From contig JBBMOA010000007.1 of NCBI GenBank assembly GCA_037954235.1, forward strand, positions 28,826,957-28,890,956: a stretch of 64,000 nucleotides of DNA, in the 5' to 3' direction. Numbering within the stretch: position 1 is the first letter of the stretch; each line of letters begins with the position of its first letter. This DNA is from Aulostomus chinensis. Its lineage: Eukaryota; Chordata; Actinopteri; Syngnathiformes; Aulostomidae. This document shows positions 12,350 to 25,400 of the stretch, piece by piece. A program made the position numbers and the translations under genes. The notes under the pieces were generated by a model. The model worked only from the letters and a program-made list of their open reading frames with translations. It ran no database searches and had not been told where the DNA came from.

Positions 12350-12415
12350 GGCACGGTGGCGCAGTAATCAGCTCTGTCGCCTCACAGCAAGAAGGCTCCA
12401 CTGCACCGCCGTGTC
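12350..12415 (+). repeat. SINE head fragment with an inverted copy of its own start
   Basis: GGCACGGTGGCGCAGT with CGCCTCACAGCAAGAAGG matches the first ~60 bp of the type A SINE. ACTGCACCGCCGTG (12400-12413) follows, the near-perfect reverse complement (12 of 14) of CACGGTGGCGCAGT at 12352-12365. The rest of the element, including the B box and tail, is absent. Confidence 0.7.
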
Positions 12416-13002
12416 TCATGACTCTTTTGTTGTTTTCAAATGGTGTGAAGCCAAACTTTTTATTACACCTGCAAATATGAGATGGATCTGGTTGAGCCAC
12501 CAGGAGGAAACAACAAAATGTAAAAAAAAAAGAAAAGAAACCAAGCACCACTTTGTGGAAGTGAACCGCAAACAAACTGCTTCATTTTCGTTGTCTTGTT
12601 TTTCTAAGTTCCGTATTAATCACAATCTCACAAGTCACACACAAACTATACTTGGTAGTTTATGTCTTCAATCAGAAAACTATTACGTGGTAGAACACCG
12701 ACGCTCATGAACAAAACAGACAGTAACTACTTCTTTAAATTGAAAGAGCAGCTGTTAAGTAGGCAATAAAACCAGCCACATCGCAATTAAGCAAATGGAA
12801 AAGGCTCAATTAAAAAAGGCTATGAAATGGAGAAAATGAATTTGCAGGACTGGGAGTCTAGCAGAAGAAATACAAATATTATGTTCTTGTGTTTTTTTTA
12901 AGTGGTTCTAAAACCGTTTAACAGGCAGTTTTAGGAGGATCACAAATATCAATTTAGTATTTATAACAATACTGTTGTAAATAGTTGTATGCAATAAAGT
13001 AG

Positions 13003-13053
<51 letters not shown>

Positions 13054-13319
13054 ATGCATTAATGTTTCAATGAAGTATATTTTGCACCATCAGTGTACTT
13101 CATATTGCTTAACTATGCTTAAGTGTTGTGATGAAGAATATATTTTTTGCAATAACTTTAATGTCCTGAAATGTTGTTATAAAGAATTGTGTTACAGATA
13201 GCATTCTGAAAAAATTACTTGTGTAAGTAATTTATTACTATTAATTATTAATTGCGCTGTGTGCTTTAAAGGTAATGTTTCAAACAATGCTTAGAACCGT
13301 TGTATTGTTGTTTTTCTTC
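12416..13319. other. cpa2-smc1b spacer
   Basis: AT-rich spacer of about 0.9 kb without a recognisable gene. It contains a 43-bp (AT)n run (13006-13048). The smc1b promoter must lie at its right end. Confidence 0.7.
13006..13048. repeat. (AT)n microsatellite
   Basis: Uninterrupted AT run of 43 bp, about 365 bp upstream of the smc1b start codon. Confidence 0.95.
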
Positions 13320-13327
13320 TTCCCGCC
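13320..13327 (+). promoter_or_regulatory. smc1b: E2F-like site TTCCCGCC in the smc1b promoter
   Basis: TTCCCGCC lies 85-93 bp before the smc1b ATG, in a short GC-richer patch inside an AT-rich spacer. In mammals E2F6 silences SMC1B and other meiotic genes in somatic cells through TCCCGC-type sites close to the start of transcription. The motif is seen; its use here is inferred. Confidence 0.5.
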
Positions 13328-13412
13328 GGTCAGTCGCTAGCTGATTCCTCAGGACGTCGCCTGTGACATTGAAGTAGCTGATCAAGAAAACTGGCCCGAG
13401 TTGACTTGAAAA

Positions 13413-16400
13413 ATGGGTTACCTGAGACAAATTGATATAGAAAACTTCAAGTCGTGGCGAGGGAAGCAGGTCATCGGTCCATTTATGCGGTTTAACTGTA
13501 TAATTGGCATCAATGGTTCCGGTAAGCGAAGTCCTGACATTTGAAATTAGCCAGCTAATGCTAACGCTAACGCTAACCCGTTGCTAGCTACCTTACCTGA
13601 AACAAAGTGGACACTGGCGGTTTTGCTAGTTAGATCATCTGTACATACATGAAGATATAAACAACTACATAATAGTATGCATGTGAGGTAAATATGACGA
13701 TATATTCTATAATGTTATAAAAAGCAGTTTAAGTCATCTGATAATTTTGCTTAAACAAAAAAGGTAAGTTTTAAGTTGAGTTTTTACTGTAGTTTGTTTT
13801 GTTTTTTTTTTTACATGAAATTAAAAAAAAAAAAATGTAACCAGGCAAGTCAAATGTGATGGATGCCCTGAGCTTTGCCATGGGGGAGCGGCCCGCCTCC
13901 CTCCGAGTGAAGCACCTAAGGGACCTGATTCATGGAGCCAACGTCGGGAGGCCGGTGGCGGACAGAGCCAGCGTCACCATGCGGTACTGCGATGATCGGG
14001 ACCAAGAGGCCGCCTTCCGTCGGAGCATCTCCGGTCAGTTTGATAGGTTATTATGGTATTTAATGTCGTTCAGGGAGCCTCCATGAATGACAGCTTGGCT
14101 CAACACTGTACCATTTTACAATATGTTTTAAAAAGCTGATGCTTTTTTTCTTTCCTGATATTAGGAGGATGGTGGGGTCTTATTCAGGCTGCTATTAACT
14201 ATCTTCTGGGGTTGTATTGGTTCATGCATATTTTGATTTATGATGACACTAAAAGCTCCATCCATCCATTTTCAACTGCTTATCTGGAATGTCAGGGTTC
14301 TTGCAATGAAAAACCAGGAAAGTCATGGCTATGAAAATAGCCATTTCCAATACTTTATTATTTTTTTTTTTAGGTAAGTAAAGAAAAAAGAACAAAGTAC
14401 AACGTACTTACTTTATGTGTGTGTCGGAGCAGTAGCTTGTCATTAATGCGCTGGTAAATTTTGACAGATTTCTCTGTTTACTTCTCATTTGTAAACAGGT
14501 CTTTTAGAGAATGTCTGGTCATGTGTGGGGAAAAAAATTTCACCAACTGATCTCCATCCTCCCAGTTGGACAGGCTTGTAAAATCTCCCTAGGGAGACAC
14601 GCAGGGGGCATCCTTACTAGATGCCTGAACCACATCAGCTGGGTCCTTTTACCACGAGTCCTTCACTTTATCTTTGATGTAAACTATATTCTAGAAACCA
14701 CATACTCTAAAAAACACACTTGGCATGCTAGAAATACATGAACAAATGTCCCATCCATTTTCTCCCTCTTATCCTGTTAAGGGTGGTGGGGGGTGGAGCC
14801 TATCTCAGCAGCCTTCAGGTGAGAGGTGGGGTTCACCCTGGACAGGTCACCAGTCCATGGCAGGGCCAACACATAGAGACAGACAACCATTGGCTCTCCC
14901 AGCCACGCCTACGGTCAATTTAGAGTCTGGATTAACCTGGTCCCCTCTTGATGTCTTTGGACTGTGGAGGAAGCTGGAGTACCAGAGAGAACCCAGCAGG
15001 AACAGGGAGAACATGGAGACTCACCCAGAAAGACCCCGTGCTCCAGCCGGCGCTCCACCCACAATCTTCTTGGTGGGGGGCCACAGTGAGGACCACTGCT
15101 CCACCGTGACACCCAAAATATCACTTACGCCGGAATTTATTGGAACAATATATCATTCCTTGTTCTTGATATATGGACATTTATGAGCGAAGAGCTGCTA
15201 GGACAGACATGAGTGTTAAAACCTTTGAAGTGGTGGTGAAATTAGAGTCCAGTTCCTGCCTCCCTTTAGAACAATTGATTGCCAGTTATCTGTCTTAAAA
15301 CTTCCATTTATGGTCTTGGTTTCAGGTGATTCATCTGAATATTGCATCAACGCCGTTCGTGTTACTTTCGCTAAATACACAGAGGAACTTGAGAAGATTG
15401 GCATTGTGACCAAAGCTCGGAACTGTTTGGTCTTCCAGGTAAAATGCCAGCGGACTGAGTGACTGAAATTGATCGAATTTCAAACTCAGATCAAATTATT
15501 CAGGATTTTTTTTTCTTTTGGTGGACTTGGTGCACTTGTAGTTTGTGATAAACATCAGAATATGTATAGATAGAAGAATAAACAAAGAATACATGAGGAA
15601 AAAAAGACAAAGAAATGTAAACAATGCTGACTTACATATGAAATGACATTAAATACCTTTTGCATGAATGTGAGCAATATTACCTGATGTGCTCCTCACC
15701 AGGGGACAGTGGAGTCCATTGCTTTGAAGGACCCAAAGGAGAGAACAGCGATGTTTGAGTTAATCTCACAATCCAAGGATTATGCTGCAGAGTATGATAG
15801 GAAGAAAGAGGCTCTGAGGAAGGCCAAAGAGGACACACAGTTTCAGTTCAACAAAAAGAAATCTGCCACTGTTGAGAGGAAGCAGGTGTCCCAGGAGAAA
15901 ATAGAGGTAAAGTAGTGTAAAAGATGTAGACCTAGATTCATATCTGTGTGAGTGATGCCTGATATATACTTCCACAAACATCTGACGTGCTCACAGGAAG
16001 GGCATCAACCTGACCGTTGTTTAGTGGCTTCTCTTGCAGTTTCCTGTGCATCACCACCCACGCTCCTCTTTTCCAGGCCCAGAGGTACCAAGCGCTAGTG
16101 GATGAGCTTGAGCAAACGCGCCTGCAGCTGAGCCTTGCTGAGCTTTATCACAATGGGAGGAGCATCAACACCCTCAGCGATACCCTGAGTGAGAAACAGC
16201 AGGCCGCAGCTGCTCAGAACAATAAACTGGTGAACTGGGAGCAGACAGTTAAAGAGCTCAAGAAGCAACATGGACGCCTCAACAGAGAGCAGCAGCACAA
16301 GGAGAAGGAAATCCGGTACATATGAATGTGCCAAATTGGTCTTTATTTCATTTTTATATGTTTTAGGGGGGCTGCACGGTGGTGCAGTGGTCAGCGCTGT

Positions 16401-19400
16401 GGCCTCACAGCAAGAAGGTTCCGGGTTCGAGTCCCGGCTCGGGCACGGGATCTTTCTGTGTGAGTCTCCATGTTCTCACCGTGTCTGCGTGGGTTCTCTT
16501 TGATACCCCGGCTTCCTCCACAGTCCAAAGACATCAATTTGGGGACGAGGCTGATTGGATTCTCTAAATTGACCGTAGGTGTGACTGTGAGTGTGAATGG
16601 TTGTTCGTCTCTCTATGTTGGTCCTGCGATGGACTGGCGGCCTGTCCAGGGTGATCCCCGCCTCTCGCCTGTAGATGCTGGGATAGGCTCCACCCCCCGC
16701 GACCCTTACTAGTAAGGAATAAGCGGAAGACGACGATGGATGGATGGATGTTTTAGGGGCAGTTCAACAAGGGAGTGAACATATTTGCTTTTTATATTTT
16801 GGAGGAAAAAAATTGGCATAATTATCATAATTAATGGAGCGCAACATTTAATTGACCCTCTCCCCCAGTACCCAGGAGCATGTCCTATCCCAGTCTCGGT
16901 CTCAGTACATCAAAGCCAAGGTGAACACCTCCCATCAAATGAAAAAGGCAGGCGAAATACGTAATGCCATAAAAAAGAGCCAGAAAGCCGTGGCTTTTAA
17001 AGAGCAGGAGCTTGCAGAAGGTCAGCAGGAAAAGGCTGAGCTGGAGAGGGCGTGGAGGAACTACGAGAAACGGTTCCAGGAGCAGCGAGTATCCCAGGGG
17101 CAGGATGTCCATTTGAATGAGGAACAGGTCAGTGTGTGTCCAAGAATGTCATTTCTCAGCCTCTTAAGTCATTCCTATTGATTTTGTCGTGTGTGTCATA
17201 CATAATAAACAACAACAGTGTAATTTGAGCGTGAATATACTACATGTTTACAATACATCAATTTATCTTTGTTCGATAGATTGGAGAATATCTGAAAAAG
17301 CAGAAATCAATTCTACATGTATGCATGATGACTTTACAGTGAATAAAATGGCTGTGATGACAGAGACAGAGACCCTAGATGTGATCCTGTTGATTGGGAA
17401 AGCCTGTACCACTTCAGTAGAAAGCTCTTAACTGCCTTACGGGCTGAGATGCTATTTAATTTTAGTTCTTATCTAAATTATGTACAGAGAAAATTTTGAT
17501 GCATCCTCTCATTCAAAATCCAAAATGGATTTCCATGCTTTGAAAATCTGTCAAAGTCAAGCTATAAATGCACAAATAATGAAAGTATAGAAGCCTACGT
17601 ATGTTTTTGAATTGATTTCTTCTGCAGCTCGAGAGATACAAAGAGCTAAAGGAGCTTGCAAGAAAACAGGGTGCTGTCCTGAGCCAGCAGGCTGATAAGC
17701 TGCACTGGGAGGGGAGAGCAGACTATGAGAAGATGGCATTCGATCAGCGCAGAGAGAAGGAAGTGGAGGTATTGTCATGGACACAACACATCCATGTTAA
17801 ACAGCTGCTGAAATGTACAGGTACCCAATTGTGTTTCACACTTGTGAGTCTGTTATGAATCTGTTTTTATACCACTCATGGAACAACATCTGTTGTAGTC
17901 TCTCATCAGGAACAACCATTGTCAGCTGGATGATTTGACACGCAGAGCAGAGAAGCTGGAGGAATACATCCAGGCCTGCAAGTATGTCCTGCTGTGTATA
18001 CCTTCAACCCCATGACTGCGCTTTGTAATGCTTGCAAGTAGAACTTTTGTCAGGCTTAATAAGTCAGATTATTTCTTGTTGGTGAAACCATAATGTCAGA
18101 GAATGAGTGTACTTCATGGAGACCGCGTTTGCCTCAGGTCATCCCTTGAAGAGTATGGTCAGCGGGAGGAGAGCCTGAGTGCAGAGCTGCAGTGGGGCCG
18201 CCAGCACACTGCAGAGGTGAAAGAAGAGCTGAGCCAGGTGCTGGAGGAGCTGGGGAATGCCCGCCTGGACACTCAGGAGAGCAAACGCCAACTGCAGCGC
18301 AAAGAGCTGCTGGAGAAACTCCACAGACTCTTCCCTGATACTGTGGTAAGAGGAGAACGTGAGGAAAATGGAATGCAGTCATTGATCTGACGGTGTCAGA
18401 AGGACGCAATTCTGCCCTTTAGTGTTGTCTATAAAAGCATTCAATAAACTAGAGAAATGATTTATATTACATATACTCCATCTGCCTTGAGATACCCAGA
18501 ATCCATGGAATTGCAAATACTTGTTTATTTTTACTGCTTCATTCTCTGAGAAATAATTTAACATCGGATGTGCACAGTGAACTTTGAACTTTCCATAGCT
18601 CACTTGAATATTTTACATGCTGGACTTTAGTTGGCAACCAAACTAGTCAGTAGTTTCCTTTTAAATTTCAAACTCAAGAAAGAGAATATTCCACTTAAAG
18701 CAGATAAATGCGAACAGCCTCGGAGCATCAAACTCTGTGCGTCACACAGTCTCCACTGAGAAAATAGAATTGAAGCAGACAACACAGATGTATAAACAAA
18801 AGGCTATAAGCTCCACAGCTGCTGCAGCACAGTTTGTTCCGTGGGGCTGTGCGTATTATTTTGTGTGCGTAATTGAGGTCTCACTTGTCACAGCCCCATT
18901 GTCAGTCGCCTCTACAAATATAATCTAATGTGGTCGGAGACAATGTTGTGTTGTTCTGCTGTCTTGTTGTTTGTATGGTTAATTTGTGTATTCATAGCTA
19001 GCATTAAACAAAAGAAGAACAAAAGAAACCCTTGTCCAATGAACAAAGAATATTTGGGTCTTTTTTAATCTAATCTACAAATTGTTCTGGAACTATTTGT
19101 TAACTTCCTCTTCCCAGTATGGCCGTCTGTGTGACCTGTGCAGCCCCATTCATAAGAAGTACCAGCTTGCTGTCACCAAGGTTTTCGGCCACTACATGAA
19201 AGCCATTGTTGTGGCCTCTGAGAAAGTAGCGCGTGACTGCATCCGTTTTCTCAAGGAGGAACGAGCTGAACCCGAGACCTTCTTGCCTATTGACTACTTG
19301 GATGTAAGTCATACAAGCATGACAACTTTACAGGGTGTCTAAAATGTAATGGCTGAAAATAACGGCTGTGATCATTTAAGCTCAGTGTTTTCATTCAAAT

Positions 19401-22400
19401 TTTGCATCAAAGCAAAGATGGTTTTTACATAAACTGGTTGAAAATCTGCAGAGATATCCAGCACTATTGTATGTTCAGGTGAATCCTCTGATGGAGCGAC
19501 TGAGAGAGGTACCAGGGGCCAAGATGGTGGTGGATGTGGTTCAGGTTAATGCTGCCTCAGGTGCCACTCATCTGAGGAAGGTGGTGCAGTTTGTCTGTGG
19601 TAACGCTCTGGTGTGTGAGACCATCAAAGAGGCAAAGAGTGTGGCCTTTGACAGGAAGGAGCGCATTAAGGTAAGCTTGGCCTCCAGTCCCAGACACGTT
19701 TGTCAAAACAGCAACACCAACAATATTGACAACTGGATCCTCAAATTGTAAGGGAAATACTTTGTTCATAGGGGAAATCAAATTTATTCTTTGCAGACAG
19801 TATCTCTGGATGGGACACTGTTTGCAAAGTCAGGTGTGATCTCTGGGGGCTCCAGTGACCTGCGGACCAAAGCTCGCTGCTGGGATGAAAAGGAAATGAC
19901 AAGGCTGAAGGAACGCAAAGACCGTCTGACAGCTGAGTTGCGTGTAAGTCAACACGTGTAAGCAGTGGTAAACTGCTACCTTTTGGATTATTTTATGTTT
20001 ATTCCTGAAATACAAAGTAGCGCACAGTAAATTTGTCATGATTAAGACTACATGGTTGTTCTGAATTCATTTGTTTGAAGAGTGGATAGTTTATTCGCAA
20101 TTATCAGTCCTGCTGTTTTTTGGGCTTGTGACAGGAACTGATGAAGCTTACACGGAAGGAGTCGGACCTGACCCAGATCATCGCTCAGGCTCAGGGGGCT
20201 CAGACCCGCCTCAAATACTCCAAAAATGAGCTGGATAACATTCGGAAGAAAAACATCCACAAATGCCAAGTGGTAGGAAAAATGATTTAAATGTAACAAA
20301 CGTAGTATCAAAAACCAGGAAGGTGTTTGTTTGCTTGACTGTGATGTTCGTCACTTCCACTGGACACCAAAGTTGTGCATGATGTATACAATTCGTATGT
20401 GTATTGTTTGACAGCACTTTCTCTTCTCTCACCATTTGCTGCTGGTTGTTTTTAGGATATTTCTCGTTTGGAGAGTGAATTGGCCAATCTGGACTCTCAG
20501 ATCAAGATGCAGCAGGAAAGTGAAGAGGCAAAGAATGCAGCCGTGAAGAAGATAAGAGACCAGATTGACCAGGTACTTTCCTCGACCTATCGTTAGCAGT
20601 CAGAAAGTCCAATTACATTCAGAAAATTAGACAGTCCTGGACATCTGTCTTTACAGGTATGTCTCTGAATAAAGCAATAAAGCAGACATGTTTACAATAT
20701 CTGTCAGGTGTCTCGTCATATAACAGTGTGGATGTTTTGTTTATTCAGATGGAGGATTTGGTATTCTCTGACTTCTGTGCTGAGATCGGCGTGGGCAGCA
20801 TCAGAGAATATGAGCAGGAGCAGCTGAAACTGCAGGCCGAGCATGACAAGAAAAAGTACAACATGACACATTTTCTCGGGGCATCCACCATTCGCAGAGC
20901 ATTTAATATTTATTATTACTAAGAAAAATATACAAGAAAGTAAGTTTGAGTTACACTTTGTGCTAGCACTGTGGTCCGTCTGTCTCTCCAGGTTGGAGTT
21001 TGAGACTCACTGCACCCGCTTGAGCGCAAAGCTGGAGTATGAACAAGAGCAGCTAGAGAAGCAGAGGAAGAAGCTCCATATACTGCAGGAGACCGTTGAG
21101 AAGGAGGAGAAAACTATGGCTGAGCAGAGGAAGGTCAGTTTCACAGGCTGGTACTCAGCGTTAACATGGCCGCTGTCAGATTACCTCATCCTGGGTCTCC
21201 AGAGTTTTGTAGTGGTGAGGCTTTGTTCCTCCCCGAGGAGATATTTGCCAAAAAAATCTATGTCACATTACTTATGTTGAGAGTAGCCTATTATCATGAC
21301 TCATGATAATAACACTCTACATTAGTAAGTATAAAGGGAAGTAGGGCTGCAACTAACGACTATTTTAATAGTCGACTAGTCACCGACTATTGAAACGATT
21401 AGTCGACTAATCAGATAATTATTAATTTTTTCTTAAATTTGGCATGCAGTTGATTTAATTATGTGGCAGATGATAATAAACAAGAAAGATGGGTACAATG
21501 AAAAATCCATCTTTTATTGAACATTCATTAATTTAAAATACGTTTGTTAGGCACAGTCTGGAATGACGCTAGAGCTCTCTGTTACAGCAAAAATACGCTT
21601 ATAAAATGTACAATGTGTGTCATAAAAACCTTACTGCCTTGAATGTTACTTCAGTCTCACCGAGGCGAGTCAGACTCCGGTCGTTCAACTGCCCGATGGG
21701 CTCCTTTAAATGTTCGTGCATCACCGCAATGATACGCACGGTCTGCTTTGCAACCTTTACAAGTAGTCTTTTTATTCGCCGTATCCAGGCTAAAATGCCA
21801 ACAAACTTTAGAAGTTTTGGTACGCGTACCTGATGTTGACGCCGTGTACCTGTATGTTACCACTCAGAGACAGAGACGCTATTGCGCATGAGCGACTCTC
21901 GGCAGAGATTATAATCAAGAGAGATGCCTCACTCTGTTGGAAAAACGCGTCTGGCGACAACAGTCGACAATGGAATCCATGGTCGACTGTTGCTATTATC
22001 GATTTTTGTCGACAACGTCGACTAATCGTTGCAGCCCTAAAGGGAAGCAAATACACCAGGGGATGGTTCTACTGATGGACGTTCCTGAATTTCCAAGTTA
22101 TCTCGGTAATCAGAGCCTGGAATGTCCCCAGTCAACCAACCATCAGCTACAAAGAGATCAGCATAAAGCATTGTGTGTATATGTATGCAACTTCAGTGTG
22201 TATTGAAGTTGTTTAATGAAAACTTTCTCTGCCCGGTGAATGTTTCCCTCTTTCACAGGATGAGGAGAAGCTGCTGGCTGCAGTGGAGCAGGTAGAGAAC
22301 AAACTACAAGAGTTGAAGAACCAACTGCTGTCTCAGAAGAAGGGAGTAACTGCTGCCAAAGCTGAGGTGGACCAGAAAACCCAGGGCCTCCATGAGATCA

Positions 22401-25400
22401 ACAAGTAGCGTACTGCTTATAAGTCCAGGACTACAGCAGCAGTAGCTGGGGTGTTGAGCTACTAATACAGCTGCTACTGCTGCTGTTACTTATTCTAATA
22501 TGTAATTTGCTGCTGTTGCAGAGGGTTTGTATCTGTATCTGATGTTTGTTTTTTGTAAGTCATTAAATTTATGGACTTTATTTATTTTATCAGTGATTTT
22601 CTCTTGCATTAAGGTTTTTGTTTATGTTTTTTTTACCTGTAATATTCTTTTTTTTAAATCGCAGAATTTTGTTTTGTTTCAAACTTAATCAGACGTGACA
22701 CTTTAAGGACATTAAAGTCACAGAAAAATAGTTTTTCTGTTGGATCTTGTCTCTGCGATATCATCTGTTTCTGGTCAAACGGGATCATTACGTTGGATAA
22801 ATTGCTGTTCTGCCATTTATTTTAATTAGATTCCCGGTGTGGCGTGAGATAACCATCAAACATTTTTGCATTCTCTGTCTCAGACAATTGGTGAAGCTTC
22901 AGCGGGAGGTGATGTCTGCCGAGACTGCCTTGGAGCAGAGACGTCTGGCCAGACACAACTTACTGCTGGCCTGCAAGATCCAGGGACTTCCCGTCATTCT
23001 GCTCTCCGGGAGCCTGGATGACATCAGTGAGGTGCAGGTAAAAAGAGACCTCCAACAGTGCCTTGATTTTGTCTTAGTCCTGTCAAATCAGGGAAAAATC
23101 ACTGGATATCAATGGAATATTTCTTTTTCTTAAATCTCTGTGATCCATGAGAGACCTTGAAGGACTTGAAGCACGTTAGTCTTGTGCGATGACTGATTTT
23201 CTGGGTCTCTGCAGCTGGATGCAGAATCTGAAAGCACTTCAGCCACCATACACGTCTACGAGAGGGAGGCCCAACTAATTATCGACTTCTCTGGCCTGGA
23301 AGATGATCTCAGAGTGAGACAACAAGCGTAGACGCCGTCATTTTTACATTCTTGAATTCTCTGTGTGCTGTTTATTCACATGACCAACATGTTGTGATAT
23401 TTGTGTCCAGAATGTGAGGGAGGAGGAGGAGGTGGATGCCAAACTGGAGAAGCTGAGGCAGTCGCTTTCCTCCTTAGAAGGATTGCTGCATCGCACCTCT
23501 GCTCCGAATCTAAAAGCTCTAGAGAAGATGAGGGAAGTGAAGGACAAGCTACAGGGGTTGACAGAAGGTTTTTGTTCTTGCCCACCAACACGCCTACGTT
23601 AGATTTCAACGTTACGTTATTATGTTGTGATAATGCTGAGTTACAGGGTCACTTATGGACTCAGTAGTAATCCCAGTTTCTTTTCCGTGACTCAGCTTTT
23701 GATGCCAGCACCAGAGCAGCCAGGAAGTGCAGCCAAGAGTTTGAACAAGTCAAAGCCCGGCGCTTCCACCTCTTCAGCCAGTGCTTTGAGCACGTGTCTG
23801 TTGTGATTGACCAGATCTATAAAAGCATGTGCAAGAACAACAGCGCACAGGTGAAGCATCTCAACCACAAACACTCACAGTTCTTCCAGTTTGTTGTTCT
23901 TGGTCGCCGTCTGTCTCATTTGTGAAACAGCTCGTAAATTAAAACGTTGCATTTTTGCCAGAAGTTACAACAAACTGGTTCACCTTTGAATTTATTCTGG
24001 CGGGGACAACACTGCAATTTTCATTTCGGTTTCCCTCACGGGGGAAACTTTTGATTTTCAGAAGTGAAACCTTAGATGTTAAAAACAGGAACATGATGCC
24101 CTAAAACACAAGATGTAGTGAAATAAAATAGACTGCTGTGTCTGCTCCAGGCTAGTTTGAGCGCAGAGAATCCAGACGAGCCGTACCTGGGGGGCATCAA
24201 CTACAACTGTGTGGCTCCAGGCAAACGCTTCATGACCATGGACAACCTTTCCGGTGGAGAGAAAGCCATCGCAGCCCTGGCCCTAGTTTTCGCCATCCAC
24301 AGGTGAAGCTGCACTCTGAAAGATTTCAGTAAATGAAATGAGTGTAAAACAGAGGTGAGTGACATACATATAACTAAGGTTACAGAGGAATTACTCAGAG
24401 GATACAAAGTTTATCTAATAAAGCACAATGAACTCACTTCAACTCTACATGAAAAACTTCAATATTTGACGCTGCAGTACACCACTGAACTCGATCACCT
24501 ATACTCCTTTTCTAGTCTTTGTACTTGAACTAATTCTTCCTCCCTTCTGTGCTTTTTTAATCAAACCCTTCTTTCCTTCAGTAGCAGTTGTTGCATCATT
24601 GTGCCTCTGATATTTTCCTCCACTCGTTGTTTACTGCGTCTTTGCTGTTGGTCACACTGTTTTTGTGTCTTCTTAGTTTCCGGCCGGCTCCGTTCTTCGT
24701 TCTGGACGAGGTGGATGCTGCCCTGGACAACTCGAACATTGGCAAGGTGAGAATCCTCAGATCAGCAGCCCCTCTCTTAGTCAAAAGATAGATTACCCCT
24801 GGACACAGAAGTGTGTGGATCCAATTACATGACCTACACCCAGGAGACTATTTTTAAAGCAAAGCTTCCTTCCATGTTAGATTGTGTTTGTAGGGAGGTT
24901 TGTGTTGGGTATTTATGAGGCGTTCAAGCCCGTTAGTTTTCTTAGGTCTGAAAGTTGCTTTGTTGCATTTTTTATTAGGTCCGTTATGTGTTCACACTGC
25001 AACGTGTTAAGCAAACCACCATTCATTATTGCCCATTGCGTTGTAGTCCAAGCAGAGGCTGGTTTGTAGAGGTAATTCTCGTGATTTATTCTTTTAGTGT
25101 CTTAGGATCAAATCCCCAGATCCTTCTGTTTGGCCAATAAACAGATTCTGATTCAAGCCACACAGCGAAGGACACAAAACAACTTGAACATTGACACCCG
25201 TGTCTGCTTCCTGTGATTTGTCTTGTGTGTCTCTTGTGTTTTCGTTTTCATTCAGGTGACCAGTTTCATCAGGCGGGAATCCAGGGAGAACATGCAGATC
25301 ATCGTCATCTCCCTGAAGGAGGAGTTCTTCTCCAAGGCGGACGCTTTGCTGGGAGTTTACCCAGATGTAATTATCCAGAGAAAATGTTGACTGTCTGTGT

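Noticed and set aside
14325..14344. Perfect 8-bp stem with a GAAA loop in smc1b intron 2
   Set aside because: A single short hairpin of this size is expected by chance in 64 kb, and nothing around it suggests a structured RNA.
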